This document shows positions 13,552 through 23,159 of a stretch of 64,000 bases of DNA, in pieces. The position numbers and the translations under genes were made by a program. The stretch's first letter is position 1. Each line of letters begins with the position of its first letter. Source of the stretch: Dysidea avara (taxonomy: Eukaryota; Porifera; Demospongiae; Dictyoceratida; Dysideidae). The stretch covers positions 2,183,001-2,247,000 of the forward strand of contig NC_089280.1 in NCBI RefSeq assembly GCF_963678975.1. Reading direction: 5' to 3'. Under the pieces are notes generated by a model that worked only from the letters and a program-made list of their open reading frames with translations, did not search any database and was not told the DNA's origin.

Positions 13552-14633
13552 CGTATGTGTGTGTGTGTGCGTGTATGTGTGTGTGTGCATGCATGTGTGT
13601 GTGCGTGTATGTGTGTGTGTGCGTACGTGTGTAGTATGTGTGTGTAGTGTGTGCATGTGTGTGTGTAGTATGTGTGTGTGTGTGTGCATGTGTGTGTGAG
13701 ATCAGGCAAATAATTATATAAGTCAGTTCAGTGGCTAAAATTTACCATATTATACGCTTAGTGCAGTCAGACTACTGGTTATTGACAACCAGTTAAGTTG
13801 TCATCACACCCCTGCATCTACTTTCCAGTGGAAAAATCCTAGACACGCCCCTGGAATTGAAATCAACTATTGTGCTGGATCATTATTACAGGAAGTGGTC
13901 ATAGATGACTATAGTTTGACCCTTGTGACTAATGTCGAGAACCTTAACAATTATTGTCACAGTTTGCTATGTTTTATTAAACACCATCATGATTATGATG
14001 AACAAAATGAAAATTAAGTACATGTATATGGATCCTGCTACCAAATAAGTTTAGTCACACCGAGACACACCCTCCCACCAGACCGGGCTGGTAATTAACC
14101 ACCTGCCTTCATGAGGTAGGCTTACCACCAAACAGTCTATTTCTACAGAAAGTATTGTCTACAGAAAAGTATTGTCAAGAGTTTATACTGAACTGTGTGA
14201 CGTACGTCTGCATGACTAGACTGCATGTTGCTGGGGATCAAGTCACTACTGGGTCTGGGATTTTTTTCTGCATTCTTCAACGTTTTAGTTACATGTTTCT
14301 TACTCCCTGTATTCACAGGCTTTAGACTTCTCACAGGTCCCTAGTGGTATAGCATTCACAGGTAAATTGAATCCGGCTATTATTATTATTATTTATTATT
14401 ATAGGTGAAATAGGGCAGACAGCCGAGGCTCTGATTAGGTCCTACAAGGTACAAGTAAATACATTACAGACATTCAAATATGGCCTCTGAAAATTTAGTT
14501 AAATTGTCCATGCACAGTCAGTTCTACGCACTCACTCACTTTCCACATCCACGGAGTTTGTCCACTGTACTACAACTACTGATACTAGTAAGATAATGAT
14601 CGGAGTGATCACCGTCCACAACGCAAAACACAT
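7665..14633 (-). CDS. 11-beta-hydroxysteroid dehydrogenase 1-like SDR, copy A
   Basis: Classical short-chain dehydrogenase that should use NADP(H) to interconvert hydroxyl and keto groups on steroids or other carbonyls. Exons in gene order: 14633-14540, 12332-12242, 12191-12075, 12023-11918, 11869-11844, 8354-8260, 8210-8154, 8101-7950, 7826-7665; all GT-AG with phases in register, 299 aa. Residues 9-22 form one hydrophobic anchor. Next come the nucleotide motif TGASDGIG (about 42-49), LNAA (119-122), Ser174, and catalytic Tyr187 and Lys191 in YCASK, with the family's 13-residue Ser-Tyr spacing. [14 protein letters not shown] and [22 protein letters not shown] fit HSD11B1 (292 aa in human) better than 3-ketosphinganine reductase, which shares the fold. 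Intron 5 (about 3.5 kb) holds the minisatellite. No lesions seen. Substrate is unknown. Confidence 0.88.
9218..9641. mobile_element. MITE with TTAGGGCTGAGCGATAC termini
   Basis: TTAGGGCTGAGCGATACTACC at the left end and its inverse at the right end (GGTAGTATCGCTCAGCCCTAA) enclose AT-rich sequence full of further short inverted 'tatcacgata' units. The 6-bp direct repeat TACACA flanks it (9212-9217 and 9642-9647). It lies within intron 5 of HSD copy A. The superfamily is not certain. Confidence 0.75.
9860..10587. repeat. 32-bp minisatellite, about 23 units
   Basis: The unit 'agctaataccatacaggtcc' + 'tcacagctcctt' is repeated head to tail about 23 times. Units are nearly identical, with a few point variants (an ACAACT version in the first units, single ACGGG and ACCGG units). 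One unit near 10238 has lost 'agcta'. The array sits inside intron 5 of HSD copy A. There are no spacers, so it is not a CRISPR array. Confidence 0.95.
10690..10890 (-). mobile_element. SINE with 'cttcagcacttgtgctgtaa' tail
   Basis: Read on the minus strand it has a box-B-like GGTTCGAGACT (just left of 10870), then a body ending 'cttcagcacttgtgctgtaa' and an ATAAATAAATAA tail. The same 3' end is found at 43890-43985, also on the minus strand. Confidence 0.6.
11270..11710 (-). repeat. Intron block shared by three HSD copies
   Basis: Sequence here (for example 'agtggtctgagaccttgatgaag' and 'aggtaaggaattggt') is repeated at 21720-22280 in copy B and, reversed, at about 35350-35900 in copy C. 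In each case it lies in intron 5 with the same orientation relative to the gene, so it was probably present before the copies separated. Confidence 0.65.
12902..13353. mobile_element. PIF/Harbinger-like MITE carrying an open frame
   Basis: Inverted ends of about 35 bp (GGCTCCTATTCGGTGATTATTAG and the reverse of CTAATAATCACCAAATAGAGGCC) are flanked by the 3-bp direct repeat TAA (12899-12901 and 13354-13356). A TAA/TTA duplication is typical of PIF/Harbinger elements. It lies in intron 1 of HSD copy A and contains the small frame listed next. Confidence 0.75.
13009..13206 (+). CDS. Short protein-like frame inside the Harbinger-like MITE
   Basis: 65 codons, ending [18 protein letters not shown] and then TAG. 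The second half ([20 protein letters not shown]) has an amphipathic, protein-like composition unusual for MITE filler. I recognise no domain. It may be the C-terminal end of an ancestral transposon protein or a captured exon. A possible 3' splice site (TTCACCAG) falls within it. Translation is unproven. Confidence 0.3.
   Translation: MYRPCPNCLSFLLQTFPSPADSTFCDRQLFFDTQLKACFDEVDRARLQLALQQFAKENNSSPGDI
13512..13697. repeat. Imperfect (GT)n microsatellite
   Basis: About 185 bases of GT repeats interrupted by A and C substitutions. The long open frames seen here on both strands (Cys/Val or His/Thr only) are by-products of the repeat. Confidence 0.95.
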
Positions 14634-14659
14634 CGCAGCTTGTTCTCCGCGCGAAAAAA

Positions 14660-14700
14660 GTACGTATATATTATAAGCGCCTGCGCTCCGAGTTGGCGTT
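14660..14700 (-). promoter_or_regulatory. Candidate core promoter of HSD copy A
   Basis: On the minus strand a CpG-rich patch (gcgcaggcgc) is followed by the TATA-like CTTATAATATATAC about 35 bases ahead of the start codon at 14633. Copy C has a comparable layout. Inferred from sequence only. Confidence 0.35.
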
Positions 14701-14759
14701 TCATAATAAGAAATTTTAAACCGTTTCCCCTAGCAACCTGAATTTTAGGGAAGCTTGTC

Positions 14760-15470
14760 CTTTATGGAAGAGATTGATGTACGGCCTCCCTGAGAAACAG
14801 CTGTCCTTCTTGCTACGTGCTGGTTGTGAACCTGGCTAGGTGGAACATCATTACTAGCCCTAAATGTGCCCTTTGCCTAGCTACCCAGCCCACAACAAAC
14901 CATATCTTAACTGGATGTCCTGTTGCTCTTGATCAAGGAAGGTATACCTGGAGACATGATTCAATCCTACAGGTTCTCGTTCATGGACTCCAACAACACT
15001 TAGCTACCTGACAGTTTTAAACTCTATGCTGACCTTCCAGGATATCTTGCTAGTGTCTGCCCTCCCAGCACCATTCCAACCAATCTTTCCTCCACCCTTA
15101 GCAGACCTGACTTGGTTTTAGTTTCCAATAATTTCATCTGTTTGTTTAAACACTATTCCCACCAATACCCAGCAATATTATTTTGGCTGCTAGAGCTAGG
15201 AAGGAAGACTGGTATAGCTCAGTGTTTACAATATGACCTTCAGCTTTCTGGCTTATCTGTCAATCTCATTTCCATTGAGATTGGTTGTTTAGGCCATTTT
15301 ATGCCAGACACAATTGCCCAAGTAGCCAATGCTTGTGAAGTGGCAAAGAAGACCATAAGATCCCTGTTTGAGCAGGCTGCCTGCATTACTGTCTCCTGCT
15401 CATACAGAATTTTTTTTATTTTAGAGCCTTCCCGGACTGGGATCTATCGGTTTGAACTCTTCTGCATGCT
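14760..15470 (+). pseudogene. Non-LTR retroelement remnant: RT zinc knuckle and nuclease-like tail
   Basis: Frames here read LARWNIITSPKCALC, then TTNHILTGCPVAL and YTWRHDSILQVL. This is the Cys-Cys...His...Cys segment that follows the reverse transcriptase in many non-LTR elements. About 80 codons on come PDLVLVSN, then ARKDWY-like and IEIGCLGHF stretches that resemble a PD-(D/E)XK restriction-like nuclease. Frames are broken several times and no RT core remains. A similar remnant lies on the minus strand at 51740-52210. It borders the start of HSD copy A. Confidence 0.6.
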
Positions 15471-15511
15471 ATAATTACTATTTTTGTATTGTAATTTAAC
15501 AGCGTAAGTCT

Positions 15512-16306
15512 CAGGGGCGGATCTAGGGGGTGGGCTTTGGGGGCTGAAGCCCCCCCTTCAGTTTTAGACTTTACTTGACCAATATGCCAAGGATTATAAT
15601 GAAATTTTGTAATTATATGATCACTACTAATAGAAATACTCATAAACCCACCTTATAAACATCTTTCTAAGGCATCATCAGTGGATTTTTGCTAAAGGTT
15701 ATGCAACAAAGACCCGGATCAGCATTGGAGGTGTATAAGATCGAGATACTCTAATAGAACAGTCACCTAACTACTCTAATAGAACATTCAATGTAAGCAT
15801 AAAAGTTGGTTCTGTTATGGATTTTTTCCAAATCTTCCTGTGCCTACACATACAATGAAGTGCATTGGTCTGTTTAAAAAGCTTTTTCATCTACTTGTGT
15901 AGTTATTACCGGTACTGGTATACTTAATTCAGGTACACAATTTCCATTAAAAATGCTCTCAGATTCAATCTCGTATCATTCAAATTTCAAAATTTTCCAG
16001 TTCCTACATTATTATTCTATCATTCACGCAATTGTGAGAGGGTGCATCATGTGCTTGGTCATCTGAACTTTTCCATTACAAATGCTGCAGAGAGCCATGT
16101 ATATCTAAAGGCAGTATAATAAAATATCCATAAGAAGAAATATGCATTTTATGCGGAAATTTGTCCAAATTGTAATGTTTTAGCATCCATTTTTCAAACA
16201 TTTCCTGGGGGGCATGCCCCAGACCCCCTAGTTCCAGCATGCTTTGCTCCATCCAAGAGATTAGCACCTTGAGTTAGCCCCCCCCCAACTTTTAGATCCG
16301 CCCCTG
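15512..16306. mobile_element. Complete CAGGGGCGGATCTAGG transposon, 5-bp TSD
   Basis: It starts CAGGGGCGGATCTAGG, ends with TTTTAGATCCGCCCCTG, and is flanked by AGTCT on both sides (15507-15511 and 16307-16311). Just inside the left end is 'gggggctgaagccccccc'; near the right end is GGGGGGCATGCCCCAGACCCCCTAG (16206-16231). Two CTCTAATAGAACA boxes sit at about 15750-15785. No transposase is encoded. Best guess is hAT (hAT5-like). Confidence 0.85.
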
Positions 16307-16426
16307 AGTCTTGCCAGGGTTCCTGTACTGTCCATCCAGTGCTTGGTACCCCTTAGTCTAGACCCCTGTAATTATGTTGAATTTTTCTTAACAAAACAAG
16401 ATGTCTCTCTCTCTTATTTTGTAGGT

Positions 16427-16880
16427 GTGAATGTCTAAAGTAACATCTCCAATTTTTAAAAGGATAGCGTATATAGGTCATGAAATATGACATTTTAAAG
16501 TTTGCAGTTTTCCCATGCATACATTATCTATGGGAAGGGGTAGTTGCCCCTTCTGGGCAATCACATGGATAATGTATGGAAAACCACAAATTTCAAAATG
16601 TCATGTCTCATGATCTATATACTCTATCGTTTTAAAATTTGGAGAGGTTAATTGTGAGATTCACACCTACAAATAATGTTAAATTGAGAAATGATATTAA
16701 TTGAATTTGTTGTTTTCCCAAACATTATTTATGTGATTGCCCAGAAGGGGCAACTGTTGCCCCCTCTCATAGACAATCTATGGAAAAACGACAAACTTTA
16801 AAATGTTATATCTCATGACCTATATATGCTGTCCTTTAAAAATTTGGAAATGTTACTATAGACATTTACCCCAACAAATA
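16427..16880. repeat. Fold-back repeat with a third partial arm
   Basis: 'aggtgtgaatgtctaaagta' at the left and its inverse 'gtgagattcacacctac' near 16670 bound two ~115-base arms that share 'gtcatga' and 'catagataat'-type sequence around 'gttgccccttctgggcaatc'. A further partial copy of the same arm runs from about 16700 to 16880. It is a nested palindromic element. Confidence 0.6.
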
Positions 16881-17099
16881 TTGTAAACTTCAGGTTGCTA
16901 GGGGCAACTTTTGTTATTATGAAATTCATCCATTACCATGGCAGAGGAACTAATAAAAAGCAATACTTTTGCTAGCTACATGGGTGAAAACATGTACAAT
17001 TTCAGTCGAATAGCTAATAAAAGCTGCGCAATGTATGTGGTAGCATCACTAGCTGCATAAAATTATATTACTCAGGCTATCTACATGTTAGTATATGTA

Positions 17100-17252
17100 A
17101 TAGGATGGATGGCTGTGGTATTCGGGATTAATAGTGCAAGCAGTGTAAACAGGTAGGAGTAAAATAGTGCGAGGCGAAGCCGAGCACTATTTCCTTCCTG
17201 TTTACAATGCAAGAACTATTAATCCAGAATACCACAGCCATCCGTCCTATTG
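17100..17252. mobile_element. Palindromic MITE with CGAGGCGAAGCCGAG centre
   Basis: The left arm (ggatggctgtggtattcggg...) and right arm (...ccagaataccacagccatcc) are inverted copies of ~65 bases. They meet at the self-complementary GCGAGGCGAAGCCGAGC (17169-17185). The same centre is found in the unrelated-armed palindrome at 29480-29632. Confidence 0.8.
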
Positions 17253-17722
17253 CCAACAACCATAGCAACTGTTACTAGGCAACAGAAATTCAAAATAATA
17301 AATACTGCAAAAGACCAATCACACTTAGCAACGGTTGTGATGGTCTCAAAGTGATGTTTACCTTAGCAACCACATTGTTGCTATGCCATGGGGCATCTAT
17401 CACTATGGTAACACTAGTTGTCAAGTGGGACATTTACTTCTAATAGAAACACACCACACTATTTTAGCCGATCAAATTAGTATTACAGGTTTTTGTTAAG
17501 GGACCTTGACAAACAAGTGTAATACTAATTCTATTGGCTAATCGCTTGACGTATTTCAAAATAATATGTCAAGGTGATATTGAGAGTATTATATATACTG
17601 TAACACATTCACTTGTTGGATTATAATATCATGATTACAACCTAGTTGTAGCCATTACTAAATTAACTACTGAAGACACTGATCTTTATAACATCTTTTT
17701 ATAGTTCAAGGTAGTGAGGTGG

Positions 17723-17833
17723 TCACTTGATGGCATCAGAAAACATTTGTATGAAATAAGTAGCATAATAGTCGAACCAGTAAGGACACAATGAGTAGAG
17801 GTGACTGATGAAGTATACATCCCATGTGATGAT
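17723..17833 (-). pseudogene. Solitary truncated last exon of HSD-like gene
   Basis: The minus strand reads [20 protein letters not shown] followed by the same ending MFSDAIK and stop found in HSD copies D and E. The exon's first ~50 bases are missing: similarity stops abruptly near 17835. No other exons lie nearby. It is closer to copies D/E than to A-C, and may be the scar of a deletion or of partial template switching. Confidence 0.75.
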
Positions 17834-18339
17834 AATCGGCTATTTAATGGTAGTGCTCTTGATACCAAACATTCTCCTGGTACCATGCATAGATGACACA
17901 GGATACAATTATTGCATGTGCCCATACATGTACTTTTCATCAACATACTGTAATTTCATTGGTAGCAGACTAAATGTTAGCAGCTGTACAGTGAAGTTGG
18001 TTGTGAAGATTAAAAAATAAAAACATACCTATAGCTATAGGCTACAGCTGAAAAAGAAACATCATCATTATTATCATACACAGATTTATCCTACCTGTAG
18101 TGGGTATACAAGCATGTGAGCAGTGTGGGTGAGGAGCTAGCTATCAAGGAGTTCTAGGCAATTGTTCAGTCATCGTGATAATTATGATTTATTCATCACC
18201 ATACATTGCTGGGACTGATCACCAGAGCAACTGAAAATATAGACACAGACAGTTTCTTGACATCCATCGCAATAGTACATTTACTGCCACTGTGTAAAGG
18301 AATAAGACATTTTACTACAAGATTTGCAAGTGTAAGTAC

Positions 18340-19494
18340 CAGGCTTGTTGTAATTGTAATCGTAATTGTAATTAATTACTAATCATTAGCAATTTTCAAG
18401 TAATTGTAATTATAATTGTAATTGCTCACTGAGCATAAAAGTAATGGTAATTGTAATTGTAATTAGCTGTTCAGTCAATAATCATTATGTAATTAAATTT
18501 AAGTAATCAAAATTATGCTATATAAAAGTACTACTCCATAACTTGACTATACTATGTACACAATCCCATGTGTATAACATGTGGCCCATGTAGCTACAGT
18601 ACATTATTCATGTATTTGTTGACCATATAGTTAAACATTTTATGTACAGTATGGGATACCCATGGAGTACATAATGTTCAATAGTAGAGAAACATTTAAA
18701 TGTATCTGGATGACACACAGTTTACAAAGGATGAAAGCCCTTTAAAATTTTGGAAGATAAAAGCAAATAAATACCCCATTTTAAGTACAATAGCAAAGAA
18801 TAGCAGCAACATTTGCACCATTTGAGTGTGTATTCAACCATAGTGGCATTGTTCTCAGACCAAAATATATGTAGACTATTACCAAAAAAGTTTGAAGAGT
18901 TAATAGACGTACCTTAAGATTAATGCTGGAGAACTGTAAGTAAGTTATTGTTGTATCCCAATTAGTGTTGGGCGGTATGGAAAAATAACAAACAGTATAC
19001 CTTCCATAAAGAGTATCACAGTATTAATGTAAAAGCTATTGGTAACTGCCATTTACCACAACAAAAGCACCAAATACCCATGGTAGCTCAGCAAGCCTCA
19101 GGTACAAACTACCACTAACAAACTTGTTTACATATAGTTTGGTTAGCTGACTACATCAGCACCTGCCTACAAACATTAATTGTCACATGTCTGGTTACCT
19201 TCTAAATATGGGATGAAACAAGCCCACAGGGAGGCCATAGTGCCCAGATGGTATGGCTGTATTAAAAAATGCAGGCGGTGTCAAAACCAGTATGACTTAA
19301 ATATCACAGATTATTAACAATACTAGTATATCACCCAGCTCTAACCCCACACATACAGTAGTAATGAAAAGTAGTTGTAATTATTAATCATTATTTTACA
19401 TACTGAAGTAATTGTAATTGTAATCATTAGATTGGCTTCAAAAAGTAATTGTAATTGTACTGATTACTTTCGTTGGGTAATTACAACAAGCCTG
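18340..19494. mobile_element. hAT-type non-autonomous element, 8-bp TSD
   Basis: The ends CAGGCTTGTTGTAATTGTAAT and its inverse ATTACAACAAGCCTG are flanked by the 8-bp direct repeat GTAAGTAC (18332-18339 and 19495-19502). An 8-bp duplication is diagnostic of hAT. The subterminal regions are built from GTAATT units. A second MITE resembling the TTAGGGCTG family (about 18965-19345, 'gttgggcggtat' ... 'atatcacccagctc') is nested inside. Confidence 0.82.
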
Positions 19495-19884
19495 GTAAGT
19501 ACTGTACTGGTGTGTTGTTTACTATTTAACGCTGTATACTACTTATTGGATAGATTAAAGCTATTATTACAAAGCAAAGTATACTCAACTGCAATGAAAC
19601 AACACATGGGTGTTGTTAACTTGAATGCTGTACAACTGATTGATATATACATTGTATTTAAATCCCATGCAGTACGTGGGAAAGTCAGGTTGCCGTGCTG
19701 CTACCATACAGCTAGACAGAGTGGCTCTGCTACTGCAAGATAAGTTAGTTATCACACACACAACTAACTTATCATCTTGTGGTTGAGTGGTTCATGACAA
19801 CCACGAATGGTATGTATTGTTTACCAATGGGTGCTTCTGGGTATATTTGTACTCATACATGTGCAGTTCTGCATTGCAATATGC

Positions 19885-20110
19885 ATAATTATGCAAATTA
19901 AAATAGGTCATGGACATGAAGAAAGACATAGATAGGGAGGAAGGCTATATGCAGTTTTATCCCCAAAAATTGAACAGATTTTCAAGCAAATATGAGCATA
20001 TTTCCATAATTCTATCAGTTCCTGTTGACTCCATATTCACAAACAGACATAAACTTCGGAACTTTCTAAGGTTGTGTTTTAGGTGAGTGTTCTATTAGGA
20101 TTTTGGCAAA
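19885..20110 (+). repeat. Dispersed repeat, inverted copy at 38510-38800
   Basis: Shared landmarks are 'aggtcatggacatgaagaa', 'gttgactccatat' and 'gaactttctaaggttgtgtt'. The other copy is on the opposite strand. Family unknown. Confidence 0.5.
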
Positions 20111-20289
20111 AACCATAATTGTGAGAAACCAGTCTTAATGTCACGCACGAAATAATTAGAAATTTACAATTCACTGTGTTACTACAGACAGTTTGGTACC
20201 TGTTAGATTATTTCTCAGAATTTGTAGTAATTCATGGTATTGATTAACAATTTCAACCATTATAAAGTTAATTAAGTACGTACTTGGAT

Positions 20290-20655
20290 ACAGTGGCGGA
20301 GGAAGTACTTGATATGAGGGGGGCTGACCAGGGGCAGAAATGAACTGAGGTACTACATTGTCTCTGGTTTGGTAATTTAAGGTGAGACCAAAAACAAAAA
20401 GGTCACAACCAGCTCACAATATATAGCTACCAACCTTACCAGCTACGCATTTATAGTTGATAAACTATATAAAAATCCTTAAATAGCACTATGACTGCTT
20501 TATTAGAGTGACTACTCTATTAAAGTATCTCGATCTTTATCACGGTTTTAAGCCCCACTCCAAGAAGAAGAATTTCGGCGTGATATCATTCTGAGGGGGG
20601 GGGGGGGGGGCTTCAGCCCCCCCCCCCCCCCCCCCCTTTCCACCGCCTATGACTT
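20290..20655. mobile_element. CAGTGGCGGAGG-type element with G/C homopolymer palindrome
   Basis: The left end CAGTGGCGGAGGAA pairs with the right end TTTCCACCGCCTATG. Near the right end a run of about 18 G, 'cttcag', and a run of about 22 C form a near-perfect palindrome (about 20595-20637). Two tandem CTATTAGAGTA-type boxes occur at about 20500-20530. The element lies just beyond the 3' end of HSD copy B. Confidence 0.6.
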
Positions 20656-20773
20656 GGAATACTTAATTTTGGTCACACAATATAAACACCTATAATGCTA
20701 TGATATTCATGTTAATCCTGGACAAGTGTCAGGTGTACATGATAACAAACTACATGTCAATATGAACACTGAG

Positions 20774-22634
20774 TTACTCGTAGGCATCAGCAAATAGTTT
20801 TCCAAAATGTGTAGCGGCGTAGTCAAAGCAGTAAGGACACAGTGAGTAGAAGTGACCAATAATGAAACCATCCCATGTGACGTAGAAATATAATCTCTTT
20901 AATGGTAATCCCCTGATCATCCTCTCTACACGTTCCTATTAAAATATCACATCTCATTACAAGCACAGCTTTGCTGCTGTGGTGGAGCAGTAAAATATCA
21001 CCCTCCATCCTTACACAGCATAGCTAAAGTATATACCATTTTCATATTTAAATGTCTCACCTCAGAGAAGGTATCCCTGGCTCAAACATCAAGCCTTTTT
21101 TAGGTATCAAGTTGTTAATAGATGTGGCAGTGTGCACGAAAGGTAATGGCAATATAACGGCTGAGATGTTCTAGCTCTTGTCTCAACTGAAACTCTATAT
21201 TGAGGCTACCATAATATCCTGTACAATATGTATATAATGGTAAATCACTAAGTTTCCATGTTTACCATGTAGAGCATGTTTGCTAGCAGTGTAGGGTGTT
21301 ACCAAAGGCGTCCCCAACCATCTTGAGGTGATGATGGTTTATTATGATTCATATATACAAGTAGCGTGTGTACCTGCCAAAGAAGATACCACTAGTATAC
21401 ATAATAGTACCATGGCTTTCCCTCAAGTGATCTTTGGTGAGGTAGACTCCTTGAAGAACATTTACTCTGTCGTGTTGTAAGGGAACATCAGCTAATGTTA
21501 CAGAGCCACACATCAATACATATTACAAACACACATCCTTCCATCAATGAAGTAATGTAAGCACAGAGGAGGCCCTGTCTTCCACCATACTAAAAATAAG
21601 TTTGAAAAGTCTAAGGAAGCTTATTATTGCTTCTGGGGGTTGTAACCCCAGGCCATCCTAAAATCATACGTATTAGTGCCCACCCTGCAAGTCAGCTCTA
21701 GAATCACCAGTGTTAGTAAGTTTCTTACTGGTAACAACAACTGCAACAACCAGACATGGAACGTGATCAATATTTTTGAAAGTTGATTTATTGAGCAACG
21801 GACACATGGGAATACTACTTAAAGTTGTAGAGAAATCTAATAGAATCATCAATACAGTAGATGGGATATAGGAATGATGTTCCCATACAAAGTATATGTG
21901 TCTTACAAAACCCGGTCTTATTACCACAAACACAAAGTACATGAACACAGTAGATTACTGTGAGAGTAAACTGGTATATTTTTGCTGGCTATCCCAGTGA
22001 CAAACCATATAAGTGGTCTGAGACCTTGATAAAGACCTGGACAGCTCTTGTTGTGTTGGATAAGGACCTGTACTGTAAATTTCCACTCATTTCATTTTGA
22101 AAACAGTCCTTGGCCCTCCTGGCCATCTTCTTCCTACCACCTGCCCTATTAAAGCTCACCCAGTACAGCCAACATGATCTAAAATGGCAGGACACTTGGC
22201 TATGGGCTCCATATAAAGTGGATGCTCCGGAAGGTAAGGAATTGGTGTAAAATGTGTGACAGTATTAACCATTGCCAAACTACAAGTTTTTTCACCAGGT
22301 ACAGACTTAGTTGTATACGTTCAGGAACAGACCTCCCTACAACAGAAGATAATATAATGATACGATATGATATACTAAATCACAGGGGCGGTGGAGCATG
22401 CCAAAGAGTGAGGGGGCCAGGCCAGCTGAAAGTTGAAGACCAAAAAAAAAAAAACACAGTCTGCTGACAATAGCTGCTCTCCACCAATTATATCTCCTTA
22501 CACATACGTACTAAGTAGCTTGCTACACTGCTTCTCTGAATACTGTGACTGCTTTATTAGAGTATCCAGATCCTGACTGTTCTATTAGAGTATCTCGATC
22601 TTTTCTTGCAAACAGTGTCCCAAAAAAGTGTGTG

Positions 22635-22666
<32 letters not shown>

Positions 22667-23121
22667 TGGCCCCTGGCCCCCCGTCTCCACCACTTATGAA
22701 TCATACTTGATTTTCCCAATCAACAAATGCTTTAAAAGGAGGAGCATAGGCAGCATTGAGTATCAAGATGTCAATCCCTCCCAAATGTTTAACAACTTCA
22801 CTAACTAGAAACCCACAAATATCACACTAGACACATAAATCACTACTACATGATTATCTTCACTTGTTGTCCTCCTCTTTCCCAACATCTGCTCTCACTG
22901 TAAACACATCTTGTGAATATTTCTGACATAACTTTTGAGTATCCTTCAACTTGTTCTCAGTACAAGCAGCTATCACCAGTCTACACACAGTGACATCAAC
23001 TTCACATTACTGGACAATCACTAACCATACCTAGCTCCTAACTGAGATAGTCTAATGGCAAGATCCTTCCCAATACCATCTGATGCTCCAGTTAGTATAA
23101 TCCTCTTGCCCTTGTAGTAAC
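20774..23121 (-). pseudogene. Degenerate HSD11B1-like SDR, copy B (exons 2-9)
   Basis: Exons 2 (23121-23031), 3 (22980-22864), 4 (22812-22707), 5 (22336-22311), 6 (21466-21374), 7 (about 21322-21266), 8 (21218-21061) and 9 (20935-20774) match copies A, C and D. Exon 1 is absent. Lesions: exon 4 acceptor AG changed to GG, exon 5 donor GT changed to CT, exon 6 nine bases lost and seven gained (frameshift), exon 7 acceptor altered, exon 8 four extra bases (frameshift). Exon 2 keeps TGASDGIG, exon 7 keeps YTASK, and exon 9 is fully open for 54 codons. A transposon (22383-22698) lies between exons 4 and 5. No functional protein is expected. Confidence 0.88.
22383..22698. mobile_element. CAGGGGCGGTGGAG element in pseudogene intron, 5-bp TSD
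   Basis: The left end CAGGGGCGGTGGAG pairs with the right end CTCCACCACTTATG, and both sides carry AATCA (22378-22382 and 22699-22703). HSD copy A shows the uninterrupted site (ACTAATCATACTGG near 11908). It contains a run of ~37 G (about 22628-22664) and two CTATTAGAGTA boxes (about 22552-22600). TSD length and terminus link it to the CAGGGGCGGAT elements. Confidence 0.82.
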
Positions 23122-23159
23122 CTGTTAGCAATTACATTACACACTATTATACCATACAG

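Noticed and set aside
13437-13709. Long open frames of His/Thr or Cys/Val on both strands
   Set aside because: They are reading artefacts of the (GT)n microsatellite.
7665-14633. Assignment of the SDR family to 3-ketodihydrosphingosine reductase
   Set aside because: The TGASxGIG and YxASK motifs fit both families, but [14 protein letters not shown], the length of about 300 aa and the [10 protein letters not shown] segment agree better with HSD11B1-type enzymes.
19432-19743. 103-codon open frame on the plus strand
   Set aside because: It straddles the end of a hAT element and unique flank; no domain or splice context.
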